A stretch of 48,553 nucleotides of DNA from Clostridium homopropionicum DSM 5847 (GTDB lineage: Bacteria > Bacillota > Clostridia > Clostridiales > Clostridiaceae): assembly GCF_001263795.1 (NCBI RefSeq), contig NZ_LHUR01000020.1:1-48553 (forward strand), in the 5' to 3' direction. Within the stretch, counting starts at the first letter, position 1, and the number at the start of each line of letters is the position of its first letter. The notes under the pieces are model-generated. The model saw only the letters and a list, made by a program, of their open reading frames with translations, did not search any database and was not told where the DNA came from. Below, in pieces: positions 1 through 9,300 of this stretch. A program made the position numbers and the translations under genes.

Positions 1-95
1 AGTAAGACCCCTGAAAGACCATCAGGTTGATAGGTTAGAGGTGTAAGTGCAGTAATGTACTCAGCTGACTAATACTAATAGGTCGAGGACTTGAT
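1..95 (+). rRNA. 23S ribosomal RNA, 3' end (partial)
   Basis: The window opens inside the last ~95 bases of a 23S rRNA gene. The stretch ending in GACTAATACTAATAGGTCGA and GGACTTGATC is the conserved 3' terminus of Firmicutes 23S rRNA. The rest of the gene lies upstream of the window. The exact 3' end (about 93-96) is estimated from the conserved end. A 5S gene and tRNAs follow in the same direction, as in a clostridial rrn operon. Confidence 0.95.
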
Positions 96-247
96 CAATA
101 TTAATTCACTGTGCAATTTTGAGAGAACAAAGTTCTTTCAAAGGAAACTCACTGAGCAGAGCTGAGGAGTACTGATTAATGACACTCTTGAACAGAAGCT
201 CATGAGTAGCCGACCATCACAAAATCGAAGATTTTGGATGTCTGGCT
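96..247 (+). other. 23S-5S spacer
   Basis: This rrn spacer has no gene. A small hairpin (CAAAATC, GAA loop, GATTTTG, about 220-236) lies just before the 5S gene and may be part of the precursor processing structure. Nothing else was recognised. Confidence 0.6.
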
Positions 248-365
248 ATCTGGTGGTTATGGCTTGAAGGTAACACCCGTTCCCATTCCGAACACGAAGG
301 TTAAGCTTCAAAGCGCCGATGGTACTGCACTGGTGACGGTGTGGAAGAGTAGGTCACCGCCGGGT
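248..365 (+). rRNA. 5S ribosomal RNA
   Basis: The gene contains the conserved 5S core CCCATTCCGAACACGAAG and GCGCCGATGGTACTGC. The terminal stem pairs CTGGTGGT (250-257) with ACCGCCGG (356-363), allowing G-U pairs, which fixes the ends to within a few bases. Length ~117 nt is normal. It lies between the 23S tail and a tRNA cluster. A short open frame across this region is chance. Confidence 0.93.
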
Positions 366-370
366 TATAT

Positions 371-445
371 GGCTCCTTGGTCAAGCGGTCAAGACACCAC
401 CCTTTCACGGTGGTAACAGGGGTTCGATTCCCCTAGGAGTCACCA
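371..445 (+). tRNA. tRNA-Glu(UUC)
   Basis: This is a complete 75-nt cloverleaf with acceptor stem GGCTCCT/AGGAGTC, anticodon loop CTTTCAC giving UUC, and a T-arm with GGTTCGATTCC. The CCA end is encoded. It is the first of six tRNAs downstream of the 5S gene. Confidence 0.96.
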
Positions 446-463
446 TTAAATTTAAATTAAAAT

Positions 464-547
464 GCAGGTGTGGCGGAATTGGCAGACGCACTAGACTTAG
501 GATCTAGCGCCTTTGGCGTGGGGGTTCGACTCCCTTCACCTGCACCA
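464..547 (+). tRNA. tRNA-Leu(UAG)
   Basis: This is an 84-nt tRNA with the long variable arm typical of leucine tRNAs. The acceptor stem is GCAGGTG/CACCTGC, the anticodon loop CTTAGGA gives UAG, and the T-loop contains GGTTCGACTCC. CCA is encoded. Confidence 0.96.
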
Positions 548-572
548 AATTTAAATTATAATTTATAAATAT

Positions 573-646
573 GCGGGTATGGTTCAATGGTAGAACGTCA
601 GCCTTCCAAGCTGAACACAAGGGTTCGATTCCCTTTACCCGCTCCA
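573..646 (+). tRNA. tRNA-Gly(UCC)
   Basis: This is a 74-nt cloverleaf with acceptor stem GCGGGTA/TACCCGC, anticodon loop CTTCCAA giving UCC, T-arm GGGTTCGATTCCC and encoded CCA. Confidence 0.96.
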
Positions 647-650
647 TTTT

Positions 651-727
<77 letters not shown>

Positions 728-732
728 AACAT

Positions 733-807
733 TGGGATGTCGCCAAGCGGTAAGGCATAGCACTTTGACTGCTACATGCGTAGGTTCAAATCCTGCCATC
801 CCAGCCA
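733..807 (+). tRNA. tRNA-Gln(UUG)
   Basis: This is a 75-nt cloverleaf with acceptor stem TGGGATG/CATCCCA, anticodon loop CTTTGAC giving UUG, T-arm with GGTTCAAATCC and encoded CCA. The U1-A72 end pair is typical of Gln tRNA. Confidence 0.95.
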
Positions 808-811
808 TATT

Positions 812-842
812 TTAAGAGTTATTTATTAAAAATAACTCTTAA
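812..842 (+). other. perfect 13-bp hairpin between tRNA-Gln and tRNA-Glu(CUC)
   Basis: TTAAGAGTTATTT (812-824) pairs perfectly with AAATAACTCTTAA (830-842) across a five-base loop. It is followed by AAAACTTT rather than a T-run, so it does not look like a normal intrinsic terminator. It may be a processing signal or a decayed terminator that once closed the tRNA cluster. Confidence 0.5.
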
Positions 843-866
843 AAAACTTTAAAAAATTATTAATAT

Positions 867-941
867 GGCTCCTTGGTCAAGTGGTTAAGACATCGCCCTC
901 TCAAGGCGGGGTCAGGGGTTCAATTCCCCTAGGAGCTGCCA
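867..941 (+). tRNA. tRNA-Glu(CUC)
   Basis: This is a 75-nt cloverleaf with acceptor stem GGCTCCT/AGGAGCT, anticodon loop CTCTCAA giving CUC, T-arm GGGGTTCAATTCCCC and encoded CCA. It closely resembles tRNA-Glu(UUC) at 371-445 apart from the anticodon arm and a few other bases, so it is probably an anticodon-shifted duplicate that reads GAG. Confidence 0.94.
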
Positions 942-975
942 AAAGCATTTCGTTTTATAGCGAAATGCTTTTTTA
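942..975 (+). terminator. intrinsic terminator of the rrn-tRNA operon
   Basis: AAAGCATTTCG and CGAAATGCTTT form a strong stem around a short T-rich loop, followed by a T-run. It starts directly after the CCA of the last tRNA and closes the rRNA-tRNA transcript. Confidence 0.9.
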
Positions 976-1142
976 TTTTGTTAAAAATAAACATTGTGTA
1001 TAAAACTATAATAATGTTATGATTAAAGACAAAATAATACACAGTGTTAATAAAAACTGTCCACATATGTGGAAAACATAAGGGATAATCTAATAGGAAG
1101 ATTAATATAGAAACTTTTATACTTAAGAATCGGGGGAAAGAT

Positions 1143-1835
1143 ATGATATACAATAATAATATTATAACAGCAGAATTTATAAAAAGACCAAATAGGTTTG
1201 TAGCTTACGTTAAAATAAATGATAAAGAAGAGATAGTTCACGTACCTAATACAGGAAGATGCAGAGAAATACTGACTGTAGGCTCCACCGTAGTATTATC
1301 TGAAGGAAAAAATAAAGATAGAAAAACAAAGTACGATTTGATAGCGGGATACAAAGATAGTATGTTAATAAATATTGATTCACAGGTGCCTAATGCAGTA
1401 GTAGAAGAAGCTTTAAAAAATAGAAAGATTAGAACATTAATGAAATATCCAATAATACAAAGGGAAAAGTTTTTTGGAAATAGCAGATTCGATTTTAAGC
1501 TTTCCAATGGTGCAGGTGAAGAATATTATCTTGAGGTAAAAGGAGTAACTCTTGAAAATGAAGGTCATTGTATGTTTCCGGATGCTCCAACAGATAGGGG
1601 AAGGAAACACTTATTAGAATTAGTAGAGGTATGTAAAACTGGCAGGGGAGCAGGAGTATTATTTTTAATTCAGCTTAAAAGTGCAAAGACTTTTTCACCC
1701 CATAGAGATATGGATAAGGATTTTGCGGAGGCTCTTAGATTTGCAAAAGAGAATGGTGTAGATGTTTGGGCTTATGATTGTAATGTTGGGGAAAATTTCA
1801 TAGAGTTAAATAAGAAAGTAAAGGTTATATTTTAA
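1143..1835 (+). CDS. sfsA: SfsA family protein (sugar fermentation stimulation protein)
   Basis: The 230-residue length and sequence match the SfsA family. It opens with an OB-like N-terminal domain containing VHVPNTGRCRE (about 34-44). The C-terminal half resembles a nuclease fold with FDFKL, EVKGVTL and PDAPTDRGRKHLLEL (about 145-160). SfsA was named for a maltose-fermentation phenotype in E. coli; its biochemical role is not settled, though nuclease-like and nucleic-acid-binding activity have been suggested. The ATG follows GGGGGAAAG at good spacing. The gene stands alone between the tRNA terminator and a NUDIX gene. Confidence 0.93.
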   Translation: MIYNNNIITAEFIKRPNRFVAYVKINDKEEIVHVPNTGRCREILTVGSTVVLSEGKNKDRKTKYDLIAGYKDSMLINIDSQVPNAVVEEALKNRKIRTLMKYPIIQREKFFGNSRFDFKLSNGAGEEYYLEVKGVTLENEGHCMFPDAPTDRGRKHLLELVEVCKTGRGAGVLFLIQLKSAKTFSPHRDMDKDFAEALRFAKENGVDVWAYDCNVGENFIELNKKVKVIF

Positions 1836-1920
1836 AGGTAGCATAAGAATTTAAAAATATATACTAAAAAATATATTTAGAATATAATATTATTATACTG
1901 TTGAGTTTGGGGGTAAGCTA

Positions 1921-2427
1921 ATGAAATATAAGTTTTGTCCAAAATGCGGCGCTAAACTAAAAATGAGAAATAGCTTTGATGAAGGGGAAGTTCCTTATTG
2001 TGAAGTTGATAATATTATGTATTTTGATTTGCCTAAACCTTGTGTAGTAGTAGCAGTTATAAGAGATCATGAAATTCTTTTAATGAAGCAAAGTTATATT
2101 TATAAAGATTCTAAGGTCTTAGTATCAGGATATGTGACAGTAGGAGAGAATGTAGAAGAAACTGTTATAAGAGAAGTTAAAGAAGAGACAGGGATCACAA
2201 TAAGTAATTTAAAGTATCTAGGAAGCGATGTTATTCCACCAGCAGAATTATTAATGCTTACTTTTATGGCAGAGTACGTTGAGGGAGAATTAGCTAAATC
2301 AGATGAAGTAGAATGGGTAGATTGGAGTAACCTAGAAGATGCACTAGATGAAATGAAAGAGGATGAAGTGGGTAAAAGAGTTGTTAGAAAAGTCCTAAAA
2401 GAAATAGGATATATTGGAGATAAATAA
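1921..2427 (+). CDS. NUDIX hydrolase with N-terminal zinc ribbon
   Basis: This 168-residue protein begins with a rubredoxin-like zinc ribbon (CPKCG at 6-10; the second half is reduced to a single Cys near 27, so metal binding is uncertain). A NUDIX fold follows. The NUDIX box is complete: GYVTVGE, a seven-residue spacer, then REVKEETGI, matching Gx5Ex7REUxEExGU. The layout resembles NudC-type NADH pyrophosphatase or decapping enzymes, but the protein is short and the usual SQPWPFP-type motif is not seen. The call is therefore general: hydrolysis of a nucleoside-diphosphate-linked substrate. The start follows GGGGGT. Confidence 0.88.
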   Translation: MKYKFCPKCGAKLKMRNSFDEGEVPYCEVDNIMYFDLPKPCVVVAVIRDHEILLMKQSYIYKDSKVLVSGYVTVGENVEETVIREVKEETGITISNLKYLGSDVIPPAELLMLTFMAEYVEGELAKSDEVEWVDWSNLEDALDEMKEDEVGKRVVRKVLKEIGYIGDK

Positions 2428-2476
2428 TATAGTTGCGAATTAGAATTTAAAGATAAGTAATCTTGGAGGAATAAGA

Positions 2477-2635
2477 GTGTTAGATATTAAGAGTAATTGT
2501 AGTAAATGTATCGAGTTTAAAAATAATGAATGCGATGGTAAGGCAGAAGATTGTATTTGCAGAAAGTGTCCTAGAAATTTAGGACAATGTCTTACTGTAA
2601 AATATTGCAGAGAAACAGAATCTATAATTTATTAG
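2477..2635 (+). CDS. small cysteine-rich protein 1 (52 aa)
   Basis: This 52-codon gene starts with GTG seven bases after GGAGGA. It has eight cysteines (8, 11, 19, 26, 28, 31, 38, 44). The segment CSKCIEFKNNEC fits C-x2-C-x2-F-x4-C, a motif shared by the next two genes. It carries no signal peptide or membrane segment, so it is probably a small cytoplasmic metal-binding protein (Zn or Fe-S), but the family is not recognised. It follows the NUDIX gene by 49 bp and precedes a terminator. Confidence 0.75.
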   Translation: MLDIKSNCSKCIEFKNNECDGKAEDCICRKCPRNLGQCLTVKYCRETESIIY

Positions 2636-2660
2636 TAGTAGAGCTATAAGTGAATGATAA

Positions 2661-2689
2661 AGCGTAGGATTAACAGTCTTACGTTTTTT
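2661..2689 (+). terminator. intrinsic terminator
   Basis: CGTAGGA and TCTTACG form a 7-bp stem (one G-U pair) around TTAACAG, followed by seven T. It closes the sfsA/NUDIX/small-protein region. Confidence 0.8.
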
Positions 2690-2774
2690 TATTTAATAAT
2701 GTTATTTAGTGGATTATATTATGATAACTTTGGGCAGAATATATTATAAAATATTATAAGGTCGGTGTAAAATA

Positions 2775-2960
2775 ATGTTTTCTAATATGGATAATATGCT
2801 AGTAGCTCAAAATTGTATAGAATACAATCCAATGCATATAATAAGTTTGCTCAGTGTTTCTGCGCCATTAGAGAGTTGTACAAATTGTAAAAATTTCATA
2901 AAAGGAAAATGTTCTAAGGAATTACATAATGAAATTAAGGAAATGATAAATAGGAACTAG
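2775..2960 (+). CDS. small cysteine-rich protein 2 (61 aa)
   Basis: This 61-residue protein carries CTNCKNFIKGKC (about 35-46), the same C-x2-C-x2-F-x4-C motif as its neighbours, and a separate Cys at 14. The charged C-terminus is probably helical. The start follows AAGGTCGGTG. Function is unknown. It lies 23 bp ahead of small protein 3 and is probably co-transcribed with it. Confidence 0.75.
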   Translation: MFSNMDNMLVAQNCIEYNPMHIISLLSVSAPLESCTNCKNFIKGKCSKELHNEIKEMINRN

Positions 2961-2983
2961 TTATTAAAAGGAGGAGATTTAAT

Positions 2984-3268
2984 ATGAAAAAAGAAAAAAC
3001 TGATTTAAATCGCGTCGAAGCTAGTATGAATGGTACTAGTATATATAATCCTAAGGTGAGCAGCAGTATTTCTCAATGTCCTGAAGCTACTAGCCAGGTA
3101 AATATGACAATTGCAGTAAATTGTCCAGGATATGAACCATTTTTAAAAGATGGCATGGTAAATGGAGTTTGTTCAGTTAGCTGTGATAGTTGTAGAAACT
3201 TTCAAGATAATAAATGCGTAGTAAATTTATATGATAAGGTATTAGCAAGAATAGATGATAGTAAATAA
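2984..3268 (+). CDS. small cysteine-rich protein 3 (94 aa)
   Basis: This 94-residue protein follows a strong AAGGAGGAG ribosome site. Its N-terminal half is polar and low in complexity. The C-terminal part carries CDSCRNFQDNKC (about 69-80), matching the motif of the two preceding genes. Extra cysteines lie at ~32, 47, 63 and 67. No signal sequence is seen. Three adjacent genes sharing one motif suggest paralogues with a common metal or redox role, which is inference only. Confidence 0.75.
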   Translation: MKKEKTDLNRVEASMNGTSIYNPKVSSSISQCPEATSQVNMTIAVNCPGYEPFLKDGMVNGVCSVSCDSCRNFQDNKCVVNLYDKVLARIDDSK

Positions 3269-3279
3269 TATAATAACTT

Positions 3280-3312
3280 AACTGTGAAATAATTTTCACA
3301 GTTTTTTATTTT
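3280..3312 (+). terminator. intrinsic terminator
   Basis: AACTGTGAAA pairs with TTTCACAGTT and is followed by a T-rich tract. It closes the small cysteine-rich pair. Confidence 0.85.
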
Positions 3313-3432
3313 AATTGTAATAATTATATTTTAAAGGTCAGTTATAGTGTATAATATTTTGGATGAAGCTAAATAATTATTTAAGAATAATTCTTATACG
3401 ATTAAAATATATAAAAGTTGAGGAGAAAAGAA

Positions 3433-4143
3433 ATGGCACATTTTTTAGATAGAACTAAAAGAATAATAGGAGAAGATAATATAAAAAAATTAGAAAAAAG
3501 CAAGGTTGTAATTTTAGGAGTAGGTGGAGTAGGTGGATTTGCCGCTGAAGCTATTGCTAGAAGTGGAATAGGAAAAATAATAATAGTAGATAAAGACGAA
3601 ATTGATGTAACAAATATTAATAGACAAATAATAGCCACTAATAGCACTATTGGAAGAGCAAAAGTTGAAGTAATGAGGGATAGAATTTTAGACATTAATC
3701 CTAATTGTGAGGTTATAGTACATAAAGTTTTTATTGATGAAAATAATATAGAAGAAATTATTCATAAGGATATAGATTATGTAATTGATGCAATAGATAC
3801 TATATCATCAAAAATTTCTGTAGCAGTATGGTGTGAAAAAAATGATATGAAACTAATTAGCAGTATGGGAATGGGAAACAAACTAGACCCAACTAAGATT
3901 AAGGTATCAGAAATATACAAGACAAATGTATGTCCACTAGCTAAGGTTATGAGACAAGAGCTTAAAAAGAGAAATGTTAAAAAGTTAAAGGTAATATATT
4001 CTGAGGAACAGCCAATAAAGCCTATAATTAAAGAAGAAGAGATTAACATGAGAAAGAAGGCTCCAGGAAGCACTGCTTTTGTTCCATCTGTAGGAGGATT
4101 AATTATAGCTAGCCAAGTGATAAGAGATATAATTAATGAATAA
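3433..4143 (+). CDS. tcdA: tRNA threonylcarbamoyladenosine dehydratase (TcdA/CsdL)
   Basis: The 236-residue E1-like (ThiF/MoeB fold) enzyme has nucleotide-binding glycines GVGGVGG (about 29-35), IIVDKDEIDVTNINRQ (about 49-64) and ISSMGMGNKLDP (about 139-150). It lacks the extra domains and the CxxC zinc pair of ThiF/MoeB. These features fit TcdA, which cyclises t6A37 of ANN-decoding tRNAs in an ATP-dependent step. A TTG at 3418 is in frame, but the ATG at 3433 follows GAGGAGAAAAGAA and starts MAHFLDRTKRIIG, the normal family N-terminus, so it was preferred. Confidence 0.92.
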   Translation: MAHFLDRTKRIIGEDNIKKLEKSKVVILGVGGVGGFAAEAIARSGIGKIIIVDKDEIDVTNINRQIIATNSTIGRAKVEVMRDRILDINPNCEVIVHKVFIDENNIEEIIHKDIDYVIDAIDTISSKISVAVWCEKNDMKLISSMGMGNKLDPTKIKVSEIYKTNVCPLAKVMRQELKKRNVKKLKVIYSEEQPIKPIIKEEEINMRKKAPGSTAFVPSVGGLIIASQVIRDIINE

Positions 4144-4173
4144 TATTATAGATTTCAAAGAGGAGCTAAGCTT

Positions 4174-5364
4174 ATGGTTAAGATCAAAAACAAAATAGTT
4201 ATTATATATATTTTTTTTATGATGATTTTATCAGCTATGTGCGATAATGTAAGAGGACCTTTTGTACCCATAATAAAACAGGAGTTCTCTGTAAATAATA
4301 CGGGAATTGCTACTGCCATTATGGTGTGCTCTCTAGGTTATATGCTATTTACTTTTATTGGAGGAATTCTTTGCGAGAAGGTAGGGCAAAAGAGAGTATT
4401 TGATTATGGATTTATATTTATAATATTTGCATCAACAGTATTGTATTTTTCTAAATCCTTTGTTGTATACTTAATAGCTTTATTTTTACTGAATTCAGGA
4501 CAAGCACTAGTATGCATAGGTACTAATACTTTAATTCCAATAATATCAATAGGCTTCCAGGCAATACTTATGAATTTGACGCATTTTTCATATGGCATTG
4601 GTGCAACCTTTACTCAAAGATTTACAGGAATATTGTTATACAATGGTGTAACCTGGAGACAAATTTATCTCCTTATAGCTATAATATCCGTTATTATTTT
4701 TATAGGATTTCTATTTGTTAAAATTCCTGAAGCTCATATATCAAAGAAAAATAGTATTAATCATAAAGAAGTATTTAAGAATAAATTAGTATATATGTAC
4801 ATGCTTGCAATGGGGTTCTATGTAGCTGCAGAAATGAATACAGGTAGTTGGTTTGTAAATTTTATGCATGACGTATATAAATATGATGAAAGAATGAGTT
4901 CTGCATATGCAGCCCTATTTTTTGGAGCCTTTACCCTAGGGAGATTGCTAGGAGGATTAGTTGTAGAAAAGATAGGACTCATAAAAAGTGTACTATACTC
5001 TGTAACATTGGGCACAATCCTTCAATTTATAGGGGTAATTTTTGGAGAAAGTTCAATGATAATAGTTTCTATTTCAGGGTTGTTCTTTTCAATAACTTTT
5101 CCAACTTTAGTTTTAAGCATAAGTAAGGTATTTAAACAAAATATATCCTATATTACAGGAATAGTAATAACCGCTGGTTCCTTAATGAGTATGTTAGTTA
5201 ATCTGCTTATAGGAGTTATGAATGATTTAATAGGTGTTTATAAAACTTATTACGTAATACCTATATGCTTAGGATTATGTACTATATTTGTTTGTGTAAT
5301 ATATAAAAATACTACTGGAAATGGTATGTTAAATTTTAGGAGGAAGCAATGCTTAGAGAGATAA
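4174..5364 (+). CDS. MFS transporter
   Basis: This 396-residue membrane protein has about twelve hydrophobic segments in two halves split by a charged stretch (HISKKNSINHKEVFKNK, about 189-205). GGILCEKVGQKR and GGLVVEKIGLIKS are the loop 2-3 type motifs of the major facilitator superfamily. It is distantly like the FucP/sugar branch, but the substrate cannot be assigned. The start follows GAGGAG. Its 3' end overlaps the next gene by 16 bp, so the two are probably translationally coupled. Confidence 0.85.
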   Translation: MVKIKNKIVIIYIFFMMILSAMCDNVRGPFVPIIKQEFSVNNTGIATAIMVCSLGYMLFTFIGGILCEKVGQKRVFDYGFIFIIFASTVLYFSKSFVVYLIALFLLNSGQALVCIGTNTLIPIISIGFQAILMNLTHFSYGIGATFTQRFTGILLYNGVTWRQIYLLIAIISVIIFIGFLFVKIPEAHISKKNSINHKEVFKNKLVYMYMLAMGFYVAAEMNTGSWFVNFMHDVYKYDERMSSAYAALFFGAFTLGRLLGGLVVEKIGLIKSVLYSVTLGTILQFIGVIFGESSMIIVSISGLFFSITFPTLVLSISKVFKQNISYITGIVITAGSLMSMLVNLLIGVMNDLIGVYKTYYVIPICLGLCTIFVCVIYKNTTGNGMLNFRRKQCLER

Positions 5365-6287
5365 ATGAAAAAGTAAAGTTTACTAATGTTAAAGGCAAAG
5401 AATATTTAATTCAGGATAAGTTCGGAATTAGCTTAGGAAGAATATACATAGTTGAACTAAACGAAGAAAATAAATATTGCCTTCTAAGAATAAGGTTTTA
5501 TAAAAACAGCGATGAATACAAATTAGAATTAAAAAGTTCCTTAGATGCTATAATTAAATCATTAATATTAAATAAAAGATTACACAAGTTAAATATAATT
5601 GTAGATGAAGATGTGTTATCAAGTCCTTTTATTGAAATGGGATTTGCACTAGAAGGTGTATTATGGGATAGCTGTATTCACAATAATACCTTAAAAAACG
5701 AGTTTATATTTGGAATTGATTCTGATAAACTTAATCAAGCAAATAATATTAATATCTTAAGATTAACAGGAAAGAACCTAGATCTAAAAGTTTTAACACC
5801 AGAAGATGCTGTTAGCCTACTAGATTATTACAATAGAAATAAAAAATATCTAGAACCATATGAACCAAGCAGAAATAAAGATTTTTATACATTAGAAATA
5901 CAAACAAAGGGACTAGAGGAATCTTATAAGCAGTACTTAAATGGAAGCAGTGCAAATTTTGGAATATATAAGGACAAAGCTTTAATTGGAAAAATCCAAT
6001 TAAGTAATATTGTAAGAGGGGTATTTAAAAATGCCTTTGTAGGATATTCTATAGATGAAAAAGAACAAAATAAAGGATATATGAAAGAAGCCTTAGATCT
6101 AGTTTTGGATTACGCGTTTAATGATTTAGAGTTGCATAGAATAGAAGCAACTACCTTAGTAGATAATGAAAAATCTCAAAATGTGTTATTGGGTTGTGGT
6201 TTTAGGGAAATAGGTATTAGTAAAGAATATCTTTTTATAAACAATAAATGGAGAGATCACAAAATCTTTTACAGACTAAATCAGTAG
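5349..6287 (+). CDS. two-domain GNAT acetyltransferase
   Basis: This 312-residue protein appears to contain two GNAT-like halves. The N-terminal ~120 residues are a weak GNAT fold. Residues ~140-312 are a RimJ/RimL-type domain with LKVLTPEDAVSLLDYY, VGYSIDEKEQNKGYMKEAL (acetyl-CoA pyrophosphate loop, Q/RxxGxG variant) and LHRIEATTLVDNEKSQNVL. This is the arrangement of N-terminal or small-molecule acetyltransferases. The acceptor is unknown. The ATG follows AGGAGG inside the end of the MFS gene. The stop codon lies within a terminator stem. Confidence 0.85.
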   Translation: MLREINEKVKFTNVKGKEYLIQDKFGISLGRIYIVELNEENKYCLLRIRFYKNSDEYKLELKSSLDAIIKSLILNKRLHKLNIIVDEDVLSSPFIEMGFALEGVLWDSCIHNNTLKNEFIFGIDSDKLNQANNINILRLTGKNLDLKVLTPEDAVSLLDYYNRNKKYLEPYEPSRNKDFYTLEIQTKGLEESYKQYLNGSSANFGIYKDKALIGKIQLSNIVRGVFKNAFVGYSIDEKEQNKGYMKEALDLVLDYAFNDLELHRIEATTLVDNEKSQNVLLGCGFREIGISKEYLFINNKWRDHKIFYRLNQ

Positions 6288-6322
6288 AAGGAAACTTTTG
6301 TAAAATTTCCTTCTACTGATTT
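6278..6322. terminator. bidirectional terminator between convergent operons
   Basis: A perfect 17-bp stem is formed by AAATCAGTAGAAGGAAA (6278-6294) and its complement (6306-6322) around an 11-base loop. It includes the TAG stop of the GNAT gene (6285-6287). It sits between the rightward GNAT gene and the leftward lanM gene, and the A-rich/T-rich flanks suit use in both directions. Confidence 0.8.
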
Positions 6323-6338
6323 AAATGATATTAAGGGT

Positions 6339-9300
6339 TTATGAAAAAATACTCTGGATTATTTCAGGTCTGGCTGTTCGAAGCATCATATAGCCTATAC
6401 CTGAAATTCCTTGAAAAAAGGAAGGATTCCAAAGCATAGTTTTATTTTTACCAAGGATTTCATAGTAGCCTTTTTCATTCTTACTATTAATTATATTTTG
6501 TAGAATTTCAAGGGCCTTATCCGAAATAGATGGATTGCAGGTAGCAAAAGAGGCTTGTAATAAAAATTCAACTCTACCTAATTTTCCGCAGCATAGGTGA
6601 TCTTCTAATTCTAAACTCTTATTAGAAAGAGTGCTTAGAACTAATTTTATAGTTTCTAAGGAACTTTCTCTTTCCTTATAATCAGGTAGCCCAAGAAGAA
6701 GTGCCTGTACTATACCCATACCAGAAAGACCACCGCAAAGGCTTGTTGCTACTGAATTATTTTGATCAGCCACTGCATGAATCAACTCTATCTCACTATT
6801 AAGTCCATCCTTAAGTATAGTTTCTATTTCATTGTTACTACTTAACTCTAGCCATTTTGCAAGTGGATAGAGTATTCCGCTTTGGTCTGCGAGGCCAGTA
6901 GTTTTTTCAAAGCTTTTATCTATAGAAACGTGTTTAACCATATGGCCATGATGGAGAAGCTTTGTTGCTTTTCGGTTAATTAATTCTTTGCCGCACAAAT
7001 CTGCAATTCTCAATGCAGTAGAATTCTTTGTTCTTTTGTAAATATTCACAGAGGCGTGTAGTAATCCAGCAATACCATTGAACCAATCCACCTTATCCTC
7101 ATTTTTTATGATTTCCGGCGTAAGCTTTTCCAATAGAAAAAGAGCATCTTGAAGCAACTCGGGTTCTTCTAAATAATCTTCCATTAATGAAAGCACTTGT
7201 ACTATGCCTGCCACACCATGACCCATACCAAGGGGAAGTCTTCCCACTGGAAGAGGATATTCTTTATTTTTCAAGCTTTCTCTCAATAAAAAGACTCCTT
7301 TAAGGGCAGACTCCTTTATCTCTTGCTTTTTAGTGATTTTATAAAGTGCAGAAAAGAAAAGAGAAATACCTAGGAATCCATCATAGAAATATAAATTCAA
7401 AGGTGCAATATTTATAACTTGGTTTCTTAAATTATGATGATAGCTTAATCCAATGTTATTTTCAAGGTTCTCACTGATAGCCTTTAGTAGAAAATCATTG
7501 TATAGTGCTTCTGCTTCTTCTATAAGATTTTCTTTTGAAATAGATGAAGCAGTTAAAGGATTGAAAGTTTCCTCCTTGCTATATGAATCTTCCAATCTGT
7601 GAGTTGTTCTATAGCGTATATACAAACTCTCCTCTATTAATTCTGTCTGAAGTAGCATATCCTTTTCGCTGAGGGAGGTTATTCTATCAAGAACGCGTTC
7701 AATAGCACTTGATTCAAAAAACTCCTCTGCAAGGAGACCATCATTATGATCCCAAATACCTGTTTCTTGAACATTTCCGAAAAACATAGGAATGTCTCTT
7801 TCCTCCATGGCTTTTCTTTCGGATAAAAATATAGGCCAAAGGTATTTTGATTTTTCTTCTTTAACGCCTAAAAAGTATGGGGCAGCAAAACGTTCGATTT
7901 CTGTGGAGTATAAAAATCCATCCTTTAAAAATCTTGGACTTGTAAGCTTATGTAGCATAAGTGCATAGACACGAGTTCCACGCATAAGGAACCTTACCTG
8001 AGCCTTATTAATAAATATTGTTTCCAGCCATTCTTTTGAAAACTGTTCTCTATTTTTTAGAAAGAATTTATAGGTATTTTTAAAACCTTCTAGCAGCTCA
8101 CAGCTGTATTCCTTGGCTGGTACTTTTTTACCATCCATTACGGGAACACTCTGATGATGTTCACCTGTTAATGCACCAAGGTCAAGCCATACATCCTTCG
8201 ATACAGGATACCAAACTGGGAGAATTCCTTGGGACAAAACTGAGCCTATAACCTTTCCGTTTGTTTTAAGTGATTGTGCAAGTTCACGAATTTCTTCATT
8301 AAAAAGTGTAACTTGATAAGAGAAGATAGTTTCTAAGTCTATTAAAATAGGATCCGCTCCTGAGGTTATAAGATTTTCTGCATGAAAGTCATTTCCACCA
8401 AGAACATATACCAAAGCAAACGATGCTCCTATATTTTTATAATATTCTCTTGCTTCTTCAAGGCTGTTTAAAGGTATATGAGTAATAAATTCTGACCAAC
8501 CATGGTCATCAAAGCTTATTGTATTAGGGGCTTTTAATTTATATGGAAAGCCTTCTTCATAAAGTTTTTTAATCAATCGAATAAATAGTACATCTACTTC
8601 AAGTGATCTTGGCTTATATACAAGAGAAAGACCAGAGGAAAAGCCTATTAGAATTACACTTCTTCCCTTGTTATGAGCATCTCCCATATTTCCTTTTAAG
8701 CTTTGAATTTTTCCTGTTTCTACACCATTATTAAAAGAGGCCGCTATTTGTTCCTTATCTTGATAAAAATGCATGATAAGGGCATTCATATTTTCTAACC
8801 AATAATTAAGGTAAACAGTCATCAATCTTCCAAGCAGTGGATATTCCGTAAATACTTCAAGCCATCCACCACCAAGGAGATGATCTGCAAAAATGCCACG
8901 ATAACGGCTGGCATTTTCAGCATTCATAGCCATGAGAAAACTCATGGATTCTTGTCGAAGAACAAAGAGCCTAAATCGCTCTTCCCAAACCTGTGAGAAA
9001 ATCTGTATAAGAACATTTTCCAGTATTGAAGTCATATTTGCCAATGCTTCTTCAGTAAATAAAGCTGCATTATCACCTAGTTTTTCTAGTAAATGCTTCT
9101 CTGCATACTTAAGAAAGGGCATTAAGGAAACAAGCACTTCATTTTCTATAACCTTATCTCCAACTATGTTATTTCGAACACATGGAAAGCTTTCAAGCAT
9201 TTCATCAAGGGTTGAAATATAGTATGGCAATTTTCCAAGGTATCTTCCATCAGAATCGCTTGCAGCTATTAGTGCCTGTTCCATAGAGATCTCCTCCATT

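Noticed and set aside
234-416. A 60-codon open frame across the 5S rRNA and tRNA-Glu
   Set aside because: It overlaps well-defined RNA genes and has no ribosome site.
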